Positions 17,017 to 26,751 of a stretch of 64,000 nt of DNA are shown piece by piece. The stretch comes from an uncultured Candidatus Melainabacteria bacterium. GTDB taxonomy: Bacteria; Cyanobacteriota; Vampirovibrionia; Gastranaerophilales; Gastranaerophilaceae. Positions within the stretch are counted from its first letter, which is position 1. Every line of letters starts with the position of its first letter. The stretch spans positions 170,926-234,925 of the forward strand of contig CAKVIE010000001.1 of NCBI GenBank assembly GCA_934754505.1, written 5' to 3'. The notes beneath the pieces are model-generated. The model was not told where the DNA came from, ran no database searches, and worked only from the letters and a program-made list of their open reading frames with translations. The position numbers were made by a program, and so were the translations under genes.

Positions 17017-18045
17017 ATGACATCAATTGTTTTTTTTGATATTAAAGATTATGAGTTAGAATACTTTAAAAATTCTCAAATTTTACAACAAAATGAGGCT
17101 TTGTTTTTTGAAGAACCCGTTTTATCCGTGAAAAAAATTCCCGAAAAATCGCTTGATGCGAAAGTAATATCCGTGTTTACGCCTTCAAGGTTGACAGCTG
17201 AAGTTCTTGCCGAATTTAAAAATTTAGCTTTGATAATCACTCGCTCGGTCGGATATAGTCATATCGACGTTGATTATTGCAAAAATAACGGTATAAAAAT
17301 TGTCACCACAACACATTATGGTGATTGTACCGTTGCGGAATTTGCGTTTGGACTGTTGCTCGATTTGGTCAGAAAAATTTCGATTGCTGCAAGTGATGTT
17401 CGAAATGCAGATGTTAAAAAATATTATACGGGCGTCGAATTGTTTGGAAAAACCATCGGAATTGTCGGCACAGGGGCTATCGGCAGACAATCTGTTCGCA
17501 TTGCAAAGGGCTTCGGTATGAATATTTTGGCGGTTGATATTTTCCCCGATAAAACACTCGAAAAAGATTTTGATGTTAAATATACAAATATCGTGGATTT
17601 GTGTCGTAATGCTGATTTTATTTTGCTGCATTCGCCTTTGACAAAAGATAATTATCATCTTTTCGATAAAGATAAATTTGATATGATGAAAAAATCTGCT
17701 GTCATAGTGAATACGGCTCGTGGCGAGTTGATTGATACGAAAGCACTTTATGAGGCTTTGATTAACGACAAAATTGCAGGTGCGGCACTTGACGTTATTG
17801 AGTGTGAAGAATATTTTTCGTTTGAAAGTAATTTGCTGTGCGATGAAACAGGGTCTTGTGCCGATTGCGTCAAAAAAACTCTTTTAAACCATGTAATCGT
17901 TAATTTGAAAAACGTAATTATAACACCGCATATCGCCTACGACACATCAGATGCTACAAATAGAATTTTGCAAAAAACGGTTTTGAATTTGGAAAAATTT
18001 TTGCAAAACCAACCCATGCCCGACGAATTGAGTTTGCATAAATAG
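17017..18045 (+). CDS. D-2-hydroxyacid dehydrogenase (D-lactate dehydrogenase-like)
   Basis: A 342-residue NAD-dependent oxidoreductase interconverting a 2-oxoacid and a D-2-hydroxyacid, probably pyruvate and D-lactate. The Rossmann motif is GIVGTGAIG at 148-156. The catalytic triad is Arg235 (in NTARGE), Glu264 and His305 (in ITPHIAYD). The segment after Glu264 matches the D-LDH branch. Odd feature: residues 275-284 read CDETGSCADC, three cysteines absent from standard D-LDHs as I know them, possibly a metal or redox site. AGAGG lies 6-10 bases before the ATG. The next gene follows at once. Confidence 0.88.
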   Translation: MTSIVFFDIKDYELEYFKNSQILQQNEALFFEEPVLSVKKIPEKSLDAKVISVFTPSRLTAEVLAEFKNLALIITRSVGYSHIDVDYCKNNGIKIVTTTHYGDCTVAEFAFGLLLDLVRKISIAASDVRNADVKKYYTGVELFGKTIGIVGTGAIGRQSVRIAKGFGMNILAVDIFPDKTLEKDFDVKYTNIVDLCRNADFILLHSPLTKDNYHLFDKDKFDMMKKSAVIVNTARGELIDTKALYEALINDKIAGAALDVIECEEYFSFESNLLCDETGSCADCVKKTLLNHVIVNLKNVIITPHIAYDTSDATNRILQKTVLNLEKFLQNQPMPDELSLHK

Positions 18046-18095
18046 TGAAATTGTTTTATTATTGTAATGTTGATACAAAAGAGAGAAAGATTTGC

Positions 18096-19058
18096 ATGCC
18101 TGCTCCAACACTTGCAATAGTGATACCTTGTTATAATGAAGAAGCTGTTATAACTTCGACGATTTCAAGACTGACAGAGGTTTTGAATGAGTTACGGGAA
18201 CAAGGTGTTGTAAGTGACAAGAGCTTTTTATTTCTTGTTGATGACGGCAGTGCTGACAAGACTTTTGAGTTGATTAACGAGGCTCACAAAAATAACCCCG
18301 AAAAAGTCAAGGCGATTTCTTTCACTCGTAATTTTGGTAATCAAATGGCAATTTTGGCGGGCATGCTTGAGCTGAAAAATTTTGATTACGATTGCTGTAT
18401 CACTATTGATGCTGATTTGCAGCAAGATGAAACTAAAATAAAAGATTTTGTTGAAAAATTCAATGAAGGCAATGAAATAGTCTATGGTGTGAAAATTCAA
18501 CGTAATGACACATCTTTGTTCAAAAAAATATGTGCCGAAAGTTTTTATAAACTTATGAACGTTTTGGGTGCAAAAACTTGTCCAAACCATTCGGAGTACA
18601 GGCTCGTCAGCAAAAAATCCGTTAATGTTTTGAGTGAATATTCGGAGCATAATATCTTTTTGCGTGGAGTTTTTCAACAAATGGGTGAAAAATCCGATGT
18701 GATTTATTATGATGTAAAAAAACGTATGGCAGGTGTTTCGAAATTTTCGCTGTTTGATTTGATTTCGCTTGCACTGCAAGGTATTACGTCTTTCAGCATT
18801 GTTCCTTTAAGACTTGTAACCTTTTTCGGTGTTTTTATTTCTTTTTGTTCTTTTATAATCGGATTTAGTGCAATTTTAGAAAAGATTTTTAATTTAAGTT
18901 TAATAATGGTTCCGGGCTGGGCGACTATTGTTGCGACAATTTCTTTTGTAGGTGGTATTCAAATACTTTGTATCGGTATTATAGGCGAATATTTGGGGCA
19001 AATTTTTATGGAGGTAAAAGCTCGTCCGAGATATATCGTCGGCAGAACGCTTGATTAA
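18096..19058 (+). CDS. family 2 glycosyltransferase, GtrB/DPM type
   Basis: A cytoplasm-facing membrane glycosyltransferase that would load a sugar onto polyprenyl phosphate. The GT2 domain shows IVIPCYNEE at the N-terminus, VDDGS, and the metal-binding ITIDADLQQD. The C-terminal 80 residues hold two transmembrane helices, as in GtrB and DPM synthases. I chose the ATG at 18096 because the family starts just before IVIPCYNEE and a purine run (GAGAGAAAG) precedes it. A GTG at 18045 that overlaps the upstream stop would add 17 residues. Probably co-transcribed with the dehydrogenase gene, though the functional link is unclear. Confidence 0.88.
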   Translation: MPAPTLAIVIPCYNEEAVITSTISRLTEVLNELREQGVVSDKSFLFLVDDGSADKTFELINEAHKNNPEKVKAISFTRNFGNQMAILAGMLELKNFDYDCCITIDADLQQDETKIKDFVEKFNEGNEIVYGVKIQRNDTSLFKKICAESFYKLMNVLGAKTCPNHSEYRLVSKKSVNVLSEYSEHNIFLRGVFQQMGEKSDVIYYDVKKRMAGVSKFSLFDLISLALQGITSFSIVPLRLVTFFGVFISFCSFIIGFSAILEKIFNLSLIMVPGWATIVATISFVGGIQILCIGIIGEYLGQIFMEVKARPRYIVGRTLD

Positions 19059-19070
19059 AATCTTCAAGTG

Positions 19071-19104
19071 AAAATAAAAAACGAGATTGAAAATCCAATC
19101 TCGT
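19071..19104 (-). terminator. intrinsic terminator
   Basis: Nine-base perfect arms (ACGAGATTG / CAATCTCGT) around a six-base loop. Read on the minus strand it is followed by a T-rich run, so it would end the small gene at 19162-19320. It may also slow transcripts from the glycosyltransferase side. Confidence 0.7.
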
Positions 19105-19161
19105 CATTGTTCTTTAAAACAAAAAACTCCACGTTGTTATAACTTTTTCGTATTTGTCGAA

Positions 19162-19320
19162 TTATTTTTTTACAATTCGTTCAAATACCGAGGGTTTTTC
19201 TGTCCATACGAACGTTTGATTTACAATTTCATTAAAAGGGTTTGACATGAATTTATTGTTTGCTGTAAATTCATCAAACTTGTTTACACCTTTTTTGATT
19301 TCTTTGAATAATTCAAACAT
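19162..19320 (-). CDS. small hypothetical protein
   Basis: A 52-residue protein starting MFELFKEIKKGVNKFDEF; basic and aromatic, with no membrane helix and no domain I recognise. GAGAGGG sits seven bases before this ATG, which is why I prefer it to the ATG at 19347. A terminator hairpin follows. Function unknown. The isolated position, its own signals and a coding-like composition argue that it is real. Confidence 0.5.
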   Translation of the reverse strand: MFELFKEIKKGVNKFDEFTANNKFMSNPFNEIVNQTFVWTEKPSVFERIVKK

Positions 19321-19471
19321 ACATTTCCCTCTCATTATCTTACACAATTATTATCTCACACTTTACCTGTTTTGTAACATATTTTTATATAAAGTTTCAT
19401 TAATATTTAGGCTTATTTTTGCTATAATCGTTTAAACTATTGTTATCATTAGAAAAAGGCGAATTATAATA

Positions 19472-19882
19472 ATGTTAAAAATTTTAATAGTCGATGACAG
19501 CAGTGGCTGGCGTTTGTATCATAAAGATACACTCGAAAATATCTTTGAAAATACGGAAATATTAACAGATACAGCTGTTTCTGCCCGTGACGGGTATGAT
19601 AAAGTTTTATTTTCCGCAAATGAACCTTACGACTTAATTGTTACCGATTTGCAGATGGAAAGTGACTTTTCACCTATGATTGCAGGCGAATGGCTTGTTC
19701 GTCAGATACAAAACTTTACACAGTATAAAAATACAAAGATTTTAATTGTTTCGGGCATGTATAACATTGAAATGACGGCAGATTTGCTGGGTGTCGATTT
19801 TATTTCAAAAAGAATGCTTGTTTCGGGCAGCGAAATGCCTTTCAAATTCAAACTTGAAGAAATGGGTATAATCAAAGAATAG
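19472..19882 (+). CDS. single-domain response regulator
   Basis: A 136-residue stand-alone receiver (CheY-like) domain. The phosphoacceptor is Asp59 in IVTDLQ. The acidic pair is Asp8-Asp9 in LIVDDS, the switch hydroxyl is Ser94 in LIVSGM, and the conserved Lys is Lys113 in ISKRM. No output domain or histidine kinase is next to it, so the partner is encoded elsewhere. An insertion after Asp59 (MESDFSPMIAGEW) lengthens the loop relative to CheY. TATAAT lies about 40 bases upstream. Confidence 0.88.
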   Translation: MLKILIVDDSSGWRLYHKDTLENIFENTEILTDTAVSARDGYDKVLFSANEPYDLIVTDLQMESDFSPMIAGEWLVRQIQNFTQYKNTKILIVSGMYNIEMTADLLGVDFISKRMLVSGSEMPFKFKLEEMGIIKE

Positions 19883-19989
19883 CTGACTTTCGGGCAAAAA
19901 TATATCACTTTGTATTAGTTCAAGTTGTTACATTAATTTTTTTGTTTATTGTGCTAAAATGTTAATGTTAAAAAATTAAAGGTATAAAA

Positions 19990-20493
19990 ATGAATAAATT
20001 TATAAAATCAGTTGTTCTTTTATTGTTAGTATTTTTTACCGCAAGTGACTTTTCGATTGCAGCTGCTGTTAAATCAGCACCTCAAAAAGCACCTGCTGCA
20101 AAAGCTCAGGCTGATAAAACAGAGTATCAAACTTTAAGAACGCCGACTATTTTGGTCGTTAATCCTTATCCGTATTTGAACAAAAATGTTCAATTTCCTG
20201 CAAAATTTAATAAATTCTCGACACTCGGACTTGATTACACACCTGCAATGAGAAAATCTCAAGAGTATATCGGTGTTTTGATAGATAGAGATGACGTTGG
20301 CAATAACGTTATTCCTTTGTCTGAATTAAAAATGTTTATGCATAGAAAGGCTGCCGAAAAAATAACGGATTTGAATGCAGGTGACAGCATAATGATTAAA
20401 GGAAAAATCTTTTCAACCGCTTTGGGCGATCCGTGGCTTGATATTCATGAATTAAGAATATTGTCTAAAAAAACTGATAACAATAAAAAATAG
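19990..20493 (+). CDS. exported protein, probable OB-fold
   Basis: A 167-residue protein with a clear signal peptide (basic start, hydrophobic core, cleavage near ADFSIAAA at about residues 20-26). An Ala/Lys/Pro/Gln-rich linker follows (about 28-45), then a beta-rich domain. The segments NVQFPAKFNKFSTLG and AGDSIMIKGKIFSTALGDPWLDI resemble exported OB-fold proteins that bind small ligands or nucleic acid; this reading is moderate. Nine bases separate it from the GH57 gene, so the two are likely co-transcribed. Confidence 0.7.
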   Translation: MNKFIKSVVLLLLVFFTASDFSIAAAVKSAPQKAPAAKAQADKTEYQTLRTPTILVVNPYPYLNKNVQFPAKFNKFSTLGLDYTPAMRKSQEYIGVLIDRDDVGNNVIPLSELKMFMHRKAAEKITDLNAGDSIMIKGKIFSTALGDPWLDIHELRILSKKTDNNKK

Positions 20494-20502
20494 AGAGTAA
20501 AT

Positions 20503-23001
20503 ATGTCTGAATTAAAAAAATATTTGACTATTCACGGTCACTTTTATCAACCGCCGAGAGAAAATCCTTGGCTTGAAGAAATTGAACTTCAAGAAAGTGC
20601 TTTGCCTTACCACGATTGGAATGCAAGAGTTTGTGCCGAATGCTATTCGCCAAATTCTATTTCTAAAATTGTGGGTGACGGCAATAAAATTCTTGATATT
20701 GTTAATAATTATGCACACATGAGCTTTAATATGGGGCCGACTTTGTTATCGTGGATGGAAAAATATGAACCTGACACATACAAAAGAATTATTGATGCGG
20801 ACATAAAAAGTGTTGAAGAATTTTCAGGACATGGAAATGCACTTGCTCAAGTTTATAACCATATCATAATGCCTTTGGCAAACGAGAAAGACAAATATAC
20901 TCAGGTTTTATGGGGTGTAGAAGATTTTAAAAGACGATACGGAAGAATGCCTGAGGGAATTTGGCTTGCTGAAACGGCTTGTGATGATGAAACATTGGGA
21001 GTTCTTGCTGATTGCGGTATTAAATTTACCGTTTTGTCGCCCTATCAAGCCGAAAAAGTTATTAAAAACGGTGAAATGATTGATGTTTCAGACGGAACTA
21101 TTGATTCTACTCAAGCATACAGATATAACATCAAGTGCAGAGAAAATAAGTATATTGATTTGTTTTTCTATAATGCTCAAATTTCTCAAGCAGTTGCGTT
21201 TGAAGAACTTTTGAAAGACGGCGGTCGTTTTGTTGAAAAAATTAAAACGGGAATTTCAAAAGAAGAAGATTTTCCGAGATTGGTAAATATTGCAACAGAT
21301 GGTGAAAGTTACGGTCATCATACGAAATTCGGCGATATGGCACTTGCCTATGTTTTGAGAATAAAATCTTATGATGAAGGTTTTACTCTTACAAATTATG
21401 GTGAATATCTTGAAAAATTTCCGCCAAAAAATGAAGTTATCATCAAGCCCGTTTCGTCTTGGAGCTGCTGTCACGGAGTCGGCAGATGGAAAGAAGATTG
21501 CGGCTGTTCGACAGGCGGAATGCAGGGTTGGAATCAAAAATGGAGAAAACCCTTGCGTGAGGCACTTGATAATTTAAGAGATAAGTTGTCAAAAATCACG
21601 GAATCTGTCGGAAAAAATCTATTTAAAGATGTATGGGCTGCTCGAAATGATTATATCAATGTTATTTTGAACAGAAATGAAGAAACTGTTCATTTGTTTT
21701 TGGAGAAAAATGCAAAAGAAAATCTTTCCGAACAAGATAAAATAAATGCCGTCAAACTTATGGAAATTCAACGTCAAGCGATGTTGATGTACACAAGCTG
21801 CGGTTGGTTTTTCAATGAATTATCAGGCATTGAAACAGTTCAAATTTTAAAATATGCGGCAAGAGCAATTCAACTTGCGGGTAATTTTTCTGATGAAGAT
21901 TTGGAAAGTGACTTTTTAGATATTTTACAAGATGCAAAAAGTAATATCCCCGGTTACGGTAACGGCCGAGATATTTGGAATAATTTTGTAAAACCGTGTG
22001 TTATGAATTTCCGTCAAATTGCGAGCCTTTGGGCTATAACATCTTTGTATGAAAATTATGACAAAATCACGGATTTATATTGCTATTCTATTAAAAAATT
22101 TAATACTAAAAAAGTTTCTAAAGGTAATTCTAATCTGATAACGGGGCATATCGAAATTAAATCGAAAGTTACTTTTGAAACGGCAGATATAATGTTTGCG
22201 TTGCTCCAATATTCAGGCGGGGATTTTCACTGTGCAATCAGAGGTTTCCATAGTGCTGAAAAATATATGCAGATTGTGAAAAACCTCAATAATGCATTCC
22301 TCTCATATCCGCCGACGGAAACAATCAGGCTGCTTGATGAATACTTCGGTCGTGAATACTTTACGTTGAAAGATATTTTGATTGAACAAAGACGTAAGAT
22401 TTTGAAGTCGCTTCTTAAAAAGAAAATCGATAAATTCCAATCTGTTTACAGAGAAGTTTATAACGACGGAAAGGGTTCTGTTTTACATTTCAAAAATTTG
22501 GGCTTGGAAGTGCCTGCTGAATATAAAATTGCGGCTAAATACACCTTGTCCTCTGATTTTAATGAGATTTTCAAACAGGGAAACTGCTTGCAGGACGAAA
22601 ATGCACTTCAAAATGCTGCTGATATCATAAACGAAGCAAAATCTGTTCAGGTTGAGCTTGATAAAATTGAAACAGCAGAGTTTTTCTCAAAGGAAATCGA
22701 GAAACGTATTCAGACTTTCACGCAGCAATTTACGGAAGAGTCTTTAAGCTCTGCACTTGAAATCTTTAAGATAAAGGACAGCCTTGAGCTTAATCCAAAT
22801 GTTACAAAGGCTCAAAATGCTTATTTTACTGAAATATACACTAAATTTTCTTTGATTATCCAAAAAGTTTTAATCAATAAAAACATTGCGGACAAAAAAG
22901 AGTTTATGATTAATATTTTGAAATTAGGCGAAAAATTGAATATCAATACTGATTTCTACAAAAATGCTATTGTAAAAGCCGCAGGCGGAGTTACCGTTTA
23001 A
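20503..23001 (+). CDS. GH57 family glycoside hydrolase with DUF3536
   Basis: An 832-residue cytoplasmic GH57 enzyme. The conserved blocks are HGHFYQPPREN (residues 11-21), WLAE with the probable nucleophile Glu157, and ATDGESYGHH with the probable acid/base Asp266. The remainder (roughly 290-830) is the all-helical DUF3536 region. GH57 members act on alpha-glucans as amylases, 4-alpha-glucanotransferases or branching enzymes; the DUF3536 subgroup is poorly characterised. A link to glycogen is supported by the GH13 enzyme and pgi in the window. Weak purines (AGAG) precede the ATG. No signal peptide. Confidence 0.9.
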   Translation: MSELKKYLTIHGHFYQPPRENPWLEEIELQESALPYHDWNARVCAECYSPNSISKIVGDGNKILDIVNNYAHMSFNMGPTLLSWMEKYEPDTYKRIIDADIKSVEEFSGHGNALAQVYNHIIMPLANEKDKYTQVLWGVEDFKRRYGRMPEGIWLAETACDDETLGVLADCGIKFTVLSPYQAEKVIKNGEMIDVSDGTIDSTQAYRYNIKCRENKYIDLFFYNAQISQAVAFEELLKDGGRFVEKIKTGISKEEDFPRLVNIATDGESYGHHTKFGDMALAYVLRIKSYDEGFTLTNYGEYLEKFPPKNEVIIKPVSSWSCCHGVGRWKEDCGCSTGGMQGWNQKWRKPLREALDNLRDKLSKITESVGKNLFKDVWAARNDYINVILNRNEETVHLFLEKNAKENLSEQDKINAVKLMEIQRQAMLMYTSCGWFFNELSGIETVQILKYAARAIQLAGNFSDEDLESDFLDILQDAKSNIPGYGNGRDIWNNFVKPCVMNFRQIASLWAITSLYENYDKITDLYCYSIKKFNTKKVSKGNSNLITGHIEIKSKVTFETADIMFALLQYSGGDFHCAIRGFHSAEKYMQIVKNLNNAFLSYPPTETIRLLDEYFGREYFTLKDILIEQRRKILKSLLKKKIDKFQSVYREVYNDGKGSVLHFKNLGLEVPAEYKIAAKYTLSSDFNEIFKQGNCLQDENALQNAADIINEAKSVQVELDKIETAEFFSKEIEKRIQTFTQQFTEESLSSALEIFKIKDSLELNPNVTKAQNAYFTEIYTKFSLIIQKVLINKNIADKKEFMINILKLGEKLNINTDFYKNAIVKAAGGVTV

Positions 23002-23076
23002 CCTTTTATTTTGAAATATTTCGTTTTTCTATCTTTTATAGTAAAATATAATCGTTAAGATAATAAGGTATGAAAA

Positions 23077-23703
23077 ATGGAAATTATAAATCAATTATTA
23101 ATTCACATCGGAACCTGGATTGAGGCTACAATTACAGCGATGGGTCCTTGGGGGATTGCGTTGCTTATGGCAATAGAATCTTGTAATATTCCTCTGCCGA
23201 GTGAAGCTATTTTGCCTTTTGCAGGTTATTTGGTCAGCAAAGGTGTATTTTCAATCCATACGGCAGCATTCTTCGGTGCAGTCGGCTGTGTAATCGGCTC
23301 TGTTCCTTCGTATTTGCTTGGAAGTATCGGCGGTCGTCCGTTTATTGAAAAATACGGTAAATGGTTTTTAATCAGTAAAAAAGACTTGGAAACAGCAGAT
23401 AAATGGCAGAAAAAATGGGGTGATTGGGCATTTTTTATTTGCAGAATGTTGCCTGTTGTAAGAACATTTATTTCTTTGCCGGCAGGAATTTTAAAAGCTA
23501 ATTTTCCGAAATTTGTTGCATTTACTTTTGTCGGTTCTTTGGTATGGAGTTATTTCCTCGTTTGGGTCGGTGTTAAGTTTGGTATGCACAGGGAGGCATT
23601 CAAGCATATTTGGCATAAATTTGATGTAGCAATTGTTGTTGCTTGTGTAGTATTATTTGTATTATACTTGCATCATCACTTCAAAAATTTGAAAGAATCA
23701 TAA
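23077..23703 (+). CDS. DedA/SNARE-associated family membrane protein
   Basis: A 208-residue polytopic protein of the DedA family, whose members act as lipid flippases or in membrane homeostasis. The family signatures are visible: ESCNIPLPSEAILPFAGYLV with the acidic residue in the re-entrant loop, GSIGGRPFIEKYGKW, and FFICRMLPVVRTFISLPAGI with its conserved arginines. About five hydrophobic segments. Ten bases before pgi and probably in one transcript with it. Confidence 0.9.
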   Translation: MEIINQLLIHIGTWIEATITAMGPWGIALLMAIESCNIPLPSEAILPFAGYLVSKGVFSIHTAAFFGAVGCVIGSVPSYLLGSIGGRPFIEKYGKWFLISKKDLETADKWQKKWGDWAFFICRMLPVVRTFISLPAGILKANFPKFVAFTFVGSLVWSYFLVWVGVKFGMHREAFKHIWHKFDVAIVVACVVLFVLYLHHHFKNLKES

Positions 23704-23713
23704 AGGAGAAAAT

Positions 23714-24922
23714 ATGAAAGTTAAAGTAGTTGCAAAAACCGGTGATAATCTTAATGCTACGGCTGCTGAAGCTGTAAAAGAAGTTAAACAAAGAGCAGGA
23801 AAAGCAGGACAATTCTTGAATTGGATTAAAGTTTTACCTGAAAACCAATTAAAGAATTTGGATAATTTGTTTGATATGGCTAAAAAAGCTAAAGAAGGCG
23901 GATTTGAAGAATTAGCAATCCTCGGTATCGGCGGTTCAAGACATACTACCGAATCAATGATGACTTTGCTCGGAATTAAAAATGTTCATTTCTTTTCATC
24001 TGTTGACCCTGTAAGTTTCAACAGATTTATCGAACCGTTAAATCTTGCGAAAACAAAGTTTATGGTGGTTTCTAAATCAGGCGGAACAATGGAAACTACA
24101 ACTGCTTACAATAAAGTTGATGAAATTCTTCGTCATACGTTCAAAACTGATAATGTAGCAGACAGATTTGTTGCAATGACCGACGTTTCACCTGAAAAAA
24201 GTAAACTCAGAAAAATCGTTGACGAAGGCAAAATTTCGCTTTCAGGATATGTTCACGATGATGTTGGCGGACGTTTTTCAATCTTTGATGATGCAACTAT
24301 TTTTGCTCTCGCATTTGCAGGTGTTGCCAAAGAAGATGTTAAAAAGATGTTAGAAGCTTCATTAGCAGCTCAAAATGCTTTCTTGAGTGAAAATGTTGCT
24401 GATAACCTTGCTTTGCAACTTGCAGCATTTAACGTAAATGCATACAAAGACGGTAAAAGAAAACACTTTGTTGAATATTTTTCAGATGCATTTATGGGCA
24501 CAACTCTTTGGGAAAAACAACTTAAAAATGAAAGTTTGAAAGCAAGAATTTCAACAGATACTAACGTTGGACCGGGCTATCTTCACTACAATGCGGAAGC
24601 TGATTTGGACGAGGATAACAAAGATTCTTTCTTCACTTTCGTAAATTACGAAAATGAGGACAAGGTTACAAACGCAATTCTTGAAGGTGTCATTGCTGCA
24701 TACTCTGCTCAACACCCTGTTTCAAGAATTATCCTTGACGATTTGACTTTGGAAAGCATTGCTCAATTTGTTGAATTAAAACACTTTGAAACAATCTACA
24801 CAGGTAATATTTTAAGACGTGAACTCGGCTTGTTGACTTCTATGGAAACTGCTATGCCGGAAGTTCTTCAACCTAACGTTGAAAAATATAAGTCTGAAGT
24901 TAGAAAAGCCATGGCTAAATAG
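23714..24922 (+). CDS. pgi: glucose-6-phosphate isomerase
   Basis: Interconverts glucose-6-phosphate and fructose-6-phosphate. The 402 residues form a compact PGI with two SIS domains: LGIGGSRHT in the first, VVSKSGGTMETT binding the sugar phosphate, the acid HDDVGGRFS block, and a C-terminal helix containing Lys in NVEKYK. It is shorter than the 450-550 residues common for this enzyme, which is usual for several bacterial lineages. AAAGGAGA precedes the ATG. A terminator follows directly. Confidence 0.93.
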   Translation: MKVKVVAKTGDNLNATAAEAVKEVKQRAGKAGQFLNWIKVLPENQLKNLDNLFDMAKKAKEGGFEELAILGIGGSRHTTESMMTLLGIKNVHFFSSVDPVSFNRFIEPLNLAKTKFMVVSKSGGTMETTTAYNKVDEILRHTFKTDNVADRFVAMTDVSPEKSKLRKIVDEGKISLSGYVHDDVGGRFSIFDDATIFALAFAGVAKEDVKKMLEASLAAQNAFLSENVADNLALQLAAFNVNAYKDGKRKHFVEYFSDAFMGTTLWEKQLKNESLKARISTDTNVGPGYLHYNAEADLDEDNKDSFFTFVNYENEDKVTNAILEGVIAAYSAQHPVSRIILDDLTLESIAQFVELKHFETIYTGNILRRELGLLTSMETAMPEVLQPNVEKYKSEVRKAMAK

Positions 24923-24940
24923 TTTCTTCAAAATATCTGA

Positions 24941-24971
24941 AAAGACGGGCATGAATGTGTCCGTCTTTTTT
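24941..24971 (+). terminator. intrinsic terminator
   Basis: Eight-base arms AAAGACGG and CCGTCTTT, then a T-run, 18 bases after the pgi stop codon. Confidence 0.85.
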
Positions 24972-24985
24972 ATGTGAAAAATTTA

Positions 24986-26683
24986 TTACTGTTTTTTGAA
25001 GATGAATATTTGATGATTTTTGTTGCCAAAAAATTCTATTTGTCTGTAATTTTCAGAAATATATTGTGTTATTTTGTTGTTTTCCGTAAAAAGATACGGT
25101 TGTGAAAAATCAGATAAGCTAAAACCTTTTGCAATAATAATATAGTCGTTGTTCGAATTTTGCAAAATCTCAAGTGATTTTGCTTCTCCGAGTCCTTCAT
25201 AATAAAGCCTGTCGAGCATGTGTAATTTCAAATCACATTTTCTGTCAGTTATGAAATTAATAATTTGACCTTCAGGCAGGAATAAAATTTTATCAGATTT
25301 TTGAGTATTTTGGTTAATAAAATCAATGGTTTTATTTAAAATTTCGGTTTGCTCTTTCGGAATATAAATAGTGCCTTTATTCGCCAAAAGCCTTGAATTA
25401 CAGCTGATAGAAGTAAGCAAATTCATAATTACAAAAAATGTCAAATAAATACATGTTATGAATTTGAAGATTTTGTTTTGTTCCGTTAAAAGATTTTTTG
25501 CCGTGGTAAATTTTTCAATGAGAATATACAGAGCAATTATCATTAAAGGTAATGCATAAACGCCGTGCAAATTCATTCTCATAAGGAAAAAACACCGTAT
25601 GCTCAATGCAAATGCCGTTACAACTATCAAAAGTTCTGTGGGATTATTTTTTATATCTTTAAATTTTATTATAAATAAAACTAATGTTGCAAAAGGCAAT
25701 AAAATACTGTGGTTAAAGGGTTTCATTGTTGTAAACATCAAATAAATTATTAAACAAAACATAATTGGAAATATAAATTTTTTGTTTGTTTTTCTGAAAA
25801 TTACGAAAGTTATCCCAACTAAAATTAATACGGTTATAAGTCCGAATATTCCTTTTTGATAAAGCGGAATGTTTGTTAAATTGAAAATTGCTCCTATATC
25901 ACCATAAAAGCTTCGCATCGATTGTGTATTTGAAAATCGGGTGAAAAAGTTCAAATATTCAATGTAATCCGATATTTTTGCTCCTTGTATCAACGGAAGT
26001 AAAAAGGTGATTACAGGCATCAAAATCGCATAAAAATAAGATAAAATCTTGCTTTTTAAATTAATACTTTTGTTTAAGGCAATATAACCGACAAATATTA
26101 ATAAAATCGGTAAAAATTCAAGTTTGAATGCAAATGCAAGTCCTGCAAATAATCCGCTAATATATGCAAATTTAGCATTTGAATTTTTTAAAAATTTTAC
26201 AAGAAAATACGTTGCAAGAATACTTGAAGTTATTCCATAAACCATTGAATACGAATATGGAAATAAATATTTGAATATTGAACAACCGCTGATACAGCCA
26301 AAAACCACTAATAGTGTTATCCAAAAAGACAAAGACTTTTCCATAAATTCTTTTGCTAAAAGGTAATATGTTACGGCAAAAATTATGCTGCATATTGTTG
26401 CTGCAATTAGCAGTGATTTTATTGTTGAGCCGAAAATGAGCATAAAAACGGCATTTATATAGTAAGCCAAAGGTGAATATAATAAGAAAATATCTTTAAA
26501 TGGCACATTACCTTCTAAAATCCCTTGTGCCAAAATGAATTCTCTGCCTCTGTCGGATAAAATTTGAAAAGATGTTGTTCCGAATAAGGCTGCACAGAGA
26601 ATAACAGACCCCGTGATTATAAGAATTTCTATAATATTATATTTTTTTATTGTTTCAATAATTTTTTCCATAATTATATCCAT
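24986..26683 (-). CDS. polytopic membrane protein, GT-C glycosyltransferase-like
   Basis: A 565-residue protein with 10 to 12 hydrophobic helices and a soluble C-terminal domain of about 110 residues. The first external loop reads LSDRGREFILAQGILEGNVPFKDIF, the position where GT-C (PMT/ArnT-like) enzymes carry their catalytic Asp; the YSPLAYY segment after it is typical. It would transfer sugars from a polyprenyl carrier outside the membrane. That is inferred from architecture. The ATG at 26671 is an alternative start; neither has a strong ribosome-binding site. A second protein of similar plan lies at 44238-46376. Confidence 0.75.
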   Translation of the reverse strand: MDIIMEKIIETIKKYNIIEILIITGSVILCAALFGTTSFQILSDRGREFILAQGILEGNVPFKDIFLLYSPLAYYINAVFMLIFGSTIKSLLIAATICSIIFAVTYYLLAKEFMEKSLSFWITLLVVFGCISGCSIFKYLFPYSYSMVYGITSSILATYFLVKFLKNSNAKFAYISGLFAGLAFAFKLEFLPILLIFVGYIALNKSINLKSKILSYFYAILMPVITFLLPLIQGAKISDYIEYLNFFTRFSNTQSMRSFYGDIGAIFNLTNIPLYQKGIFGLITVLILVGITFVIFRKTNKKFIFPIMFCLIIYLMFTTMKPFNHSILLPFATLVLFIIKFKDIKNNPTELLIVVTAFALSIRCFFLMRMNLHGVYALPLMIIALYILIEKFTTAKNLLTEQNKIFKFITCIYLTFFVIMNLLTSISCNSRLLANKGTIYIPKEQTEILNKTIDFINQNTQKSDKILFLPEGQIINFITDRKCDLKLHMLDRLYYEGLGEAKSLEILQNSNNDYIIIAKGFSLSDFSQPYLFTENNKITQYISENYRQIEFFGNKNHQIFIFKKQ

Positions 26684-26700
26684 TTGTAGTTGTGATAAAA

Positions 26701-26732
26701 GCGGAAATTTTGTTTATAAACAAAATTTCCGC
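26701..26732 (-). terminator. alaS terminator, perfect 16-base palindrome
   Basis: A perfect 32-base inverted repeat, GCGGAAATTTTGTTTA and its exact complement with no spacer, followed by TTTTAT on the minus strand. It lies 19 bases after the alaS stop and just before the promoter area of the GT-C-like gene. Confidence 0.8.
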
Positions 26733-26751
26733 CTTGCATTGTTTTGAATTA

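Noticed and set aside
17224..17658. 144-codon minus-strand open frame
   Set aside because: It lies inside the dehydrogenase gene, whose catalytic residues are all present in the plus-strand frame.
18228..18779. 183-codon minus-strand open frame
   Set aside because: Shadow of the GtrB-like glycosyltransferase gene; its translation looks like an AT-rich antisense frame (many Phe, Ile, Asn).
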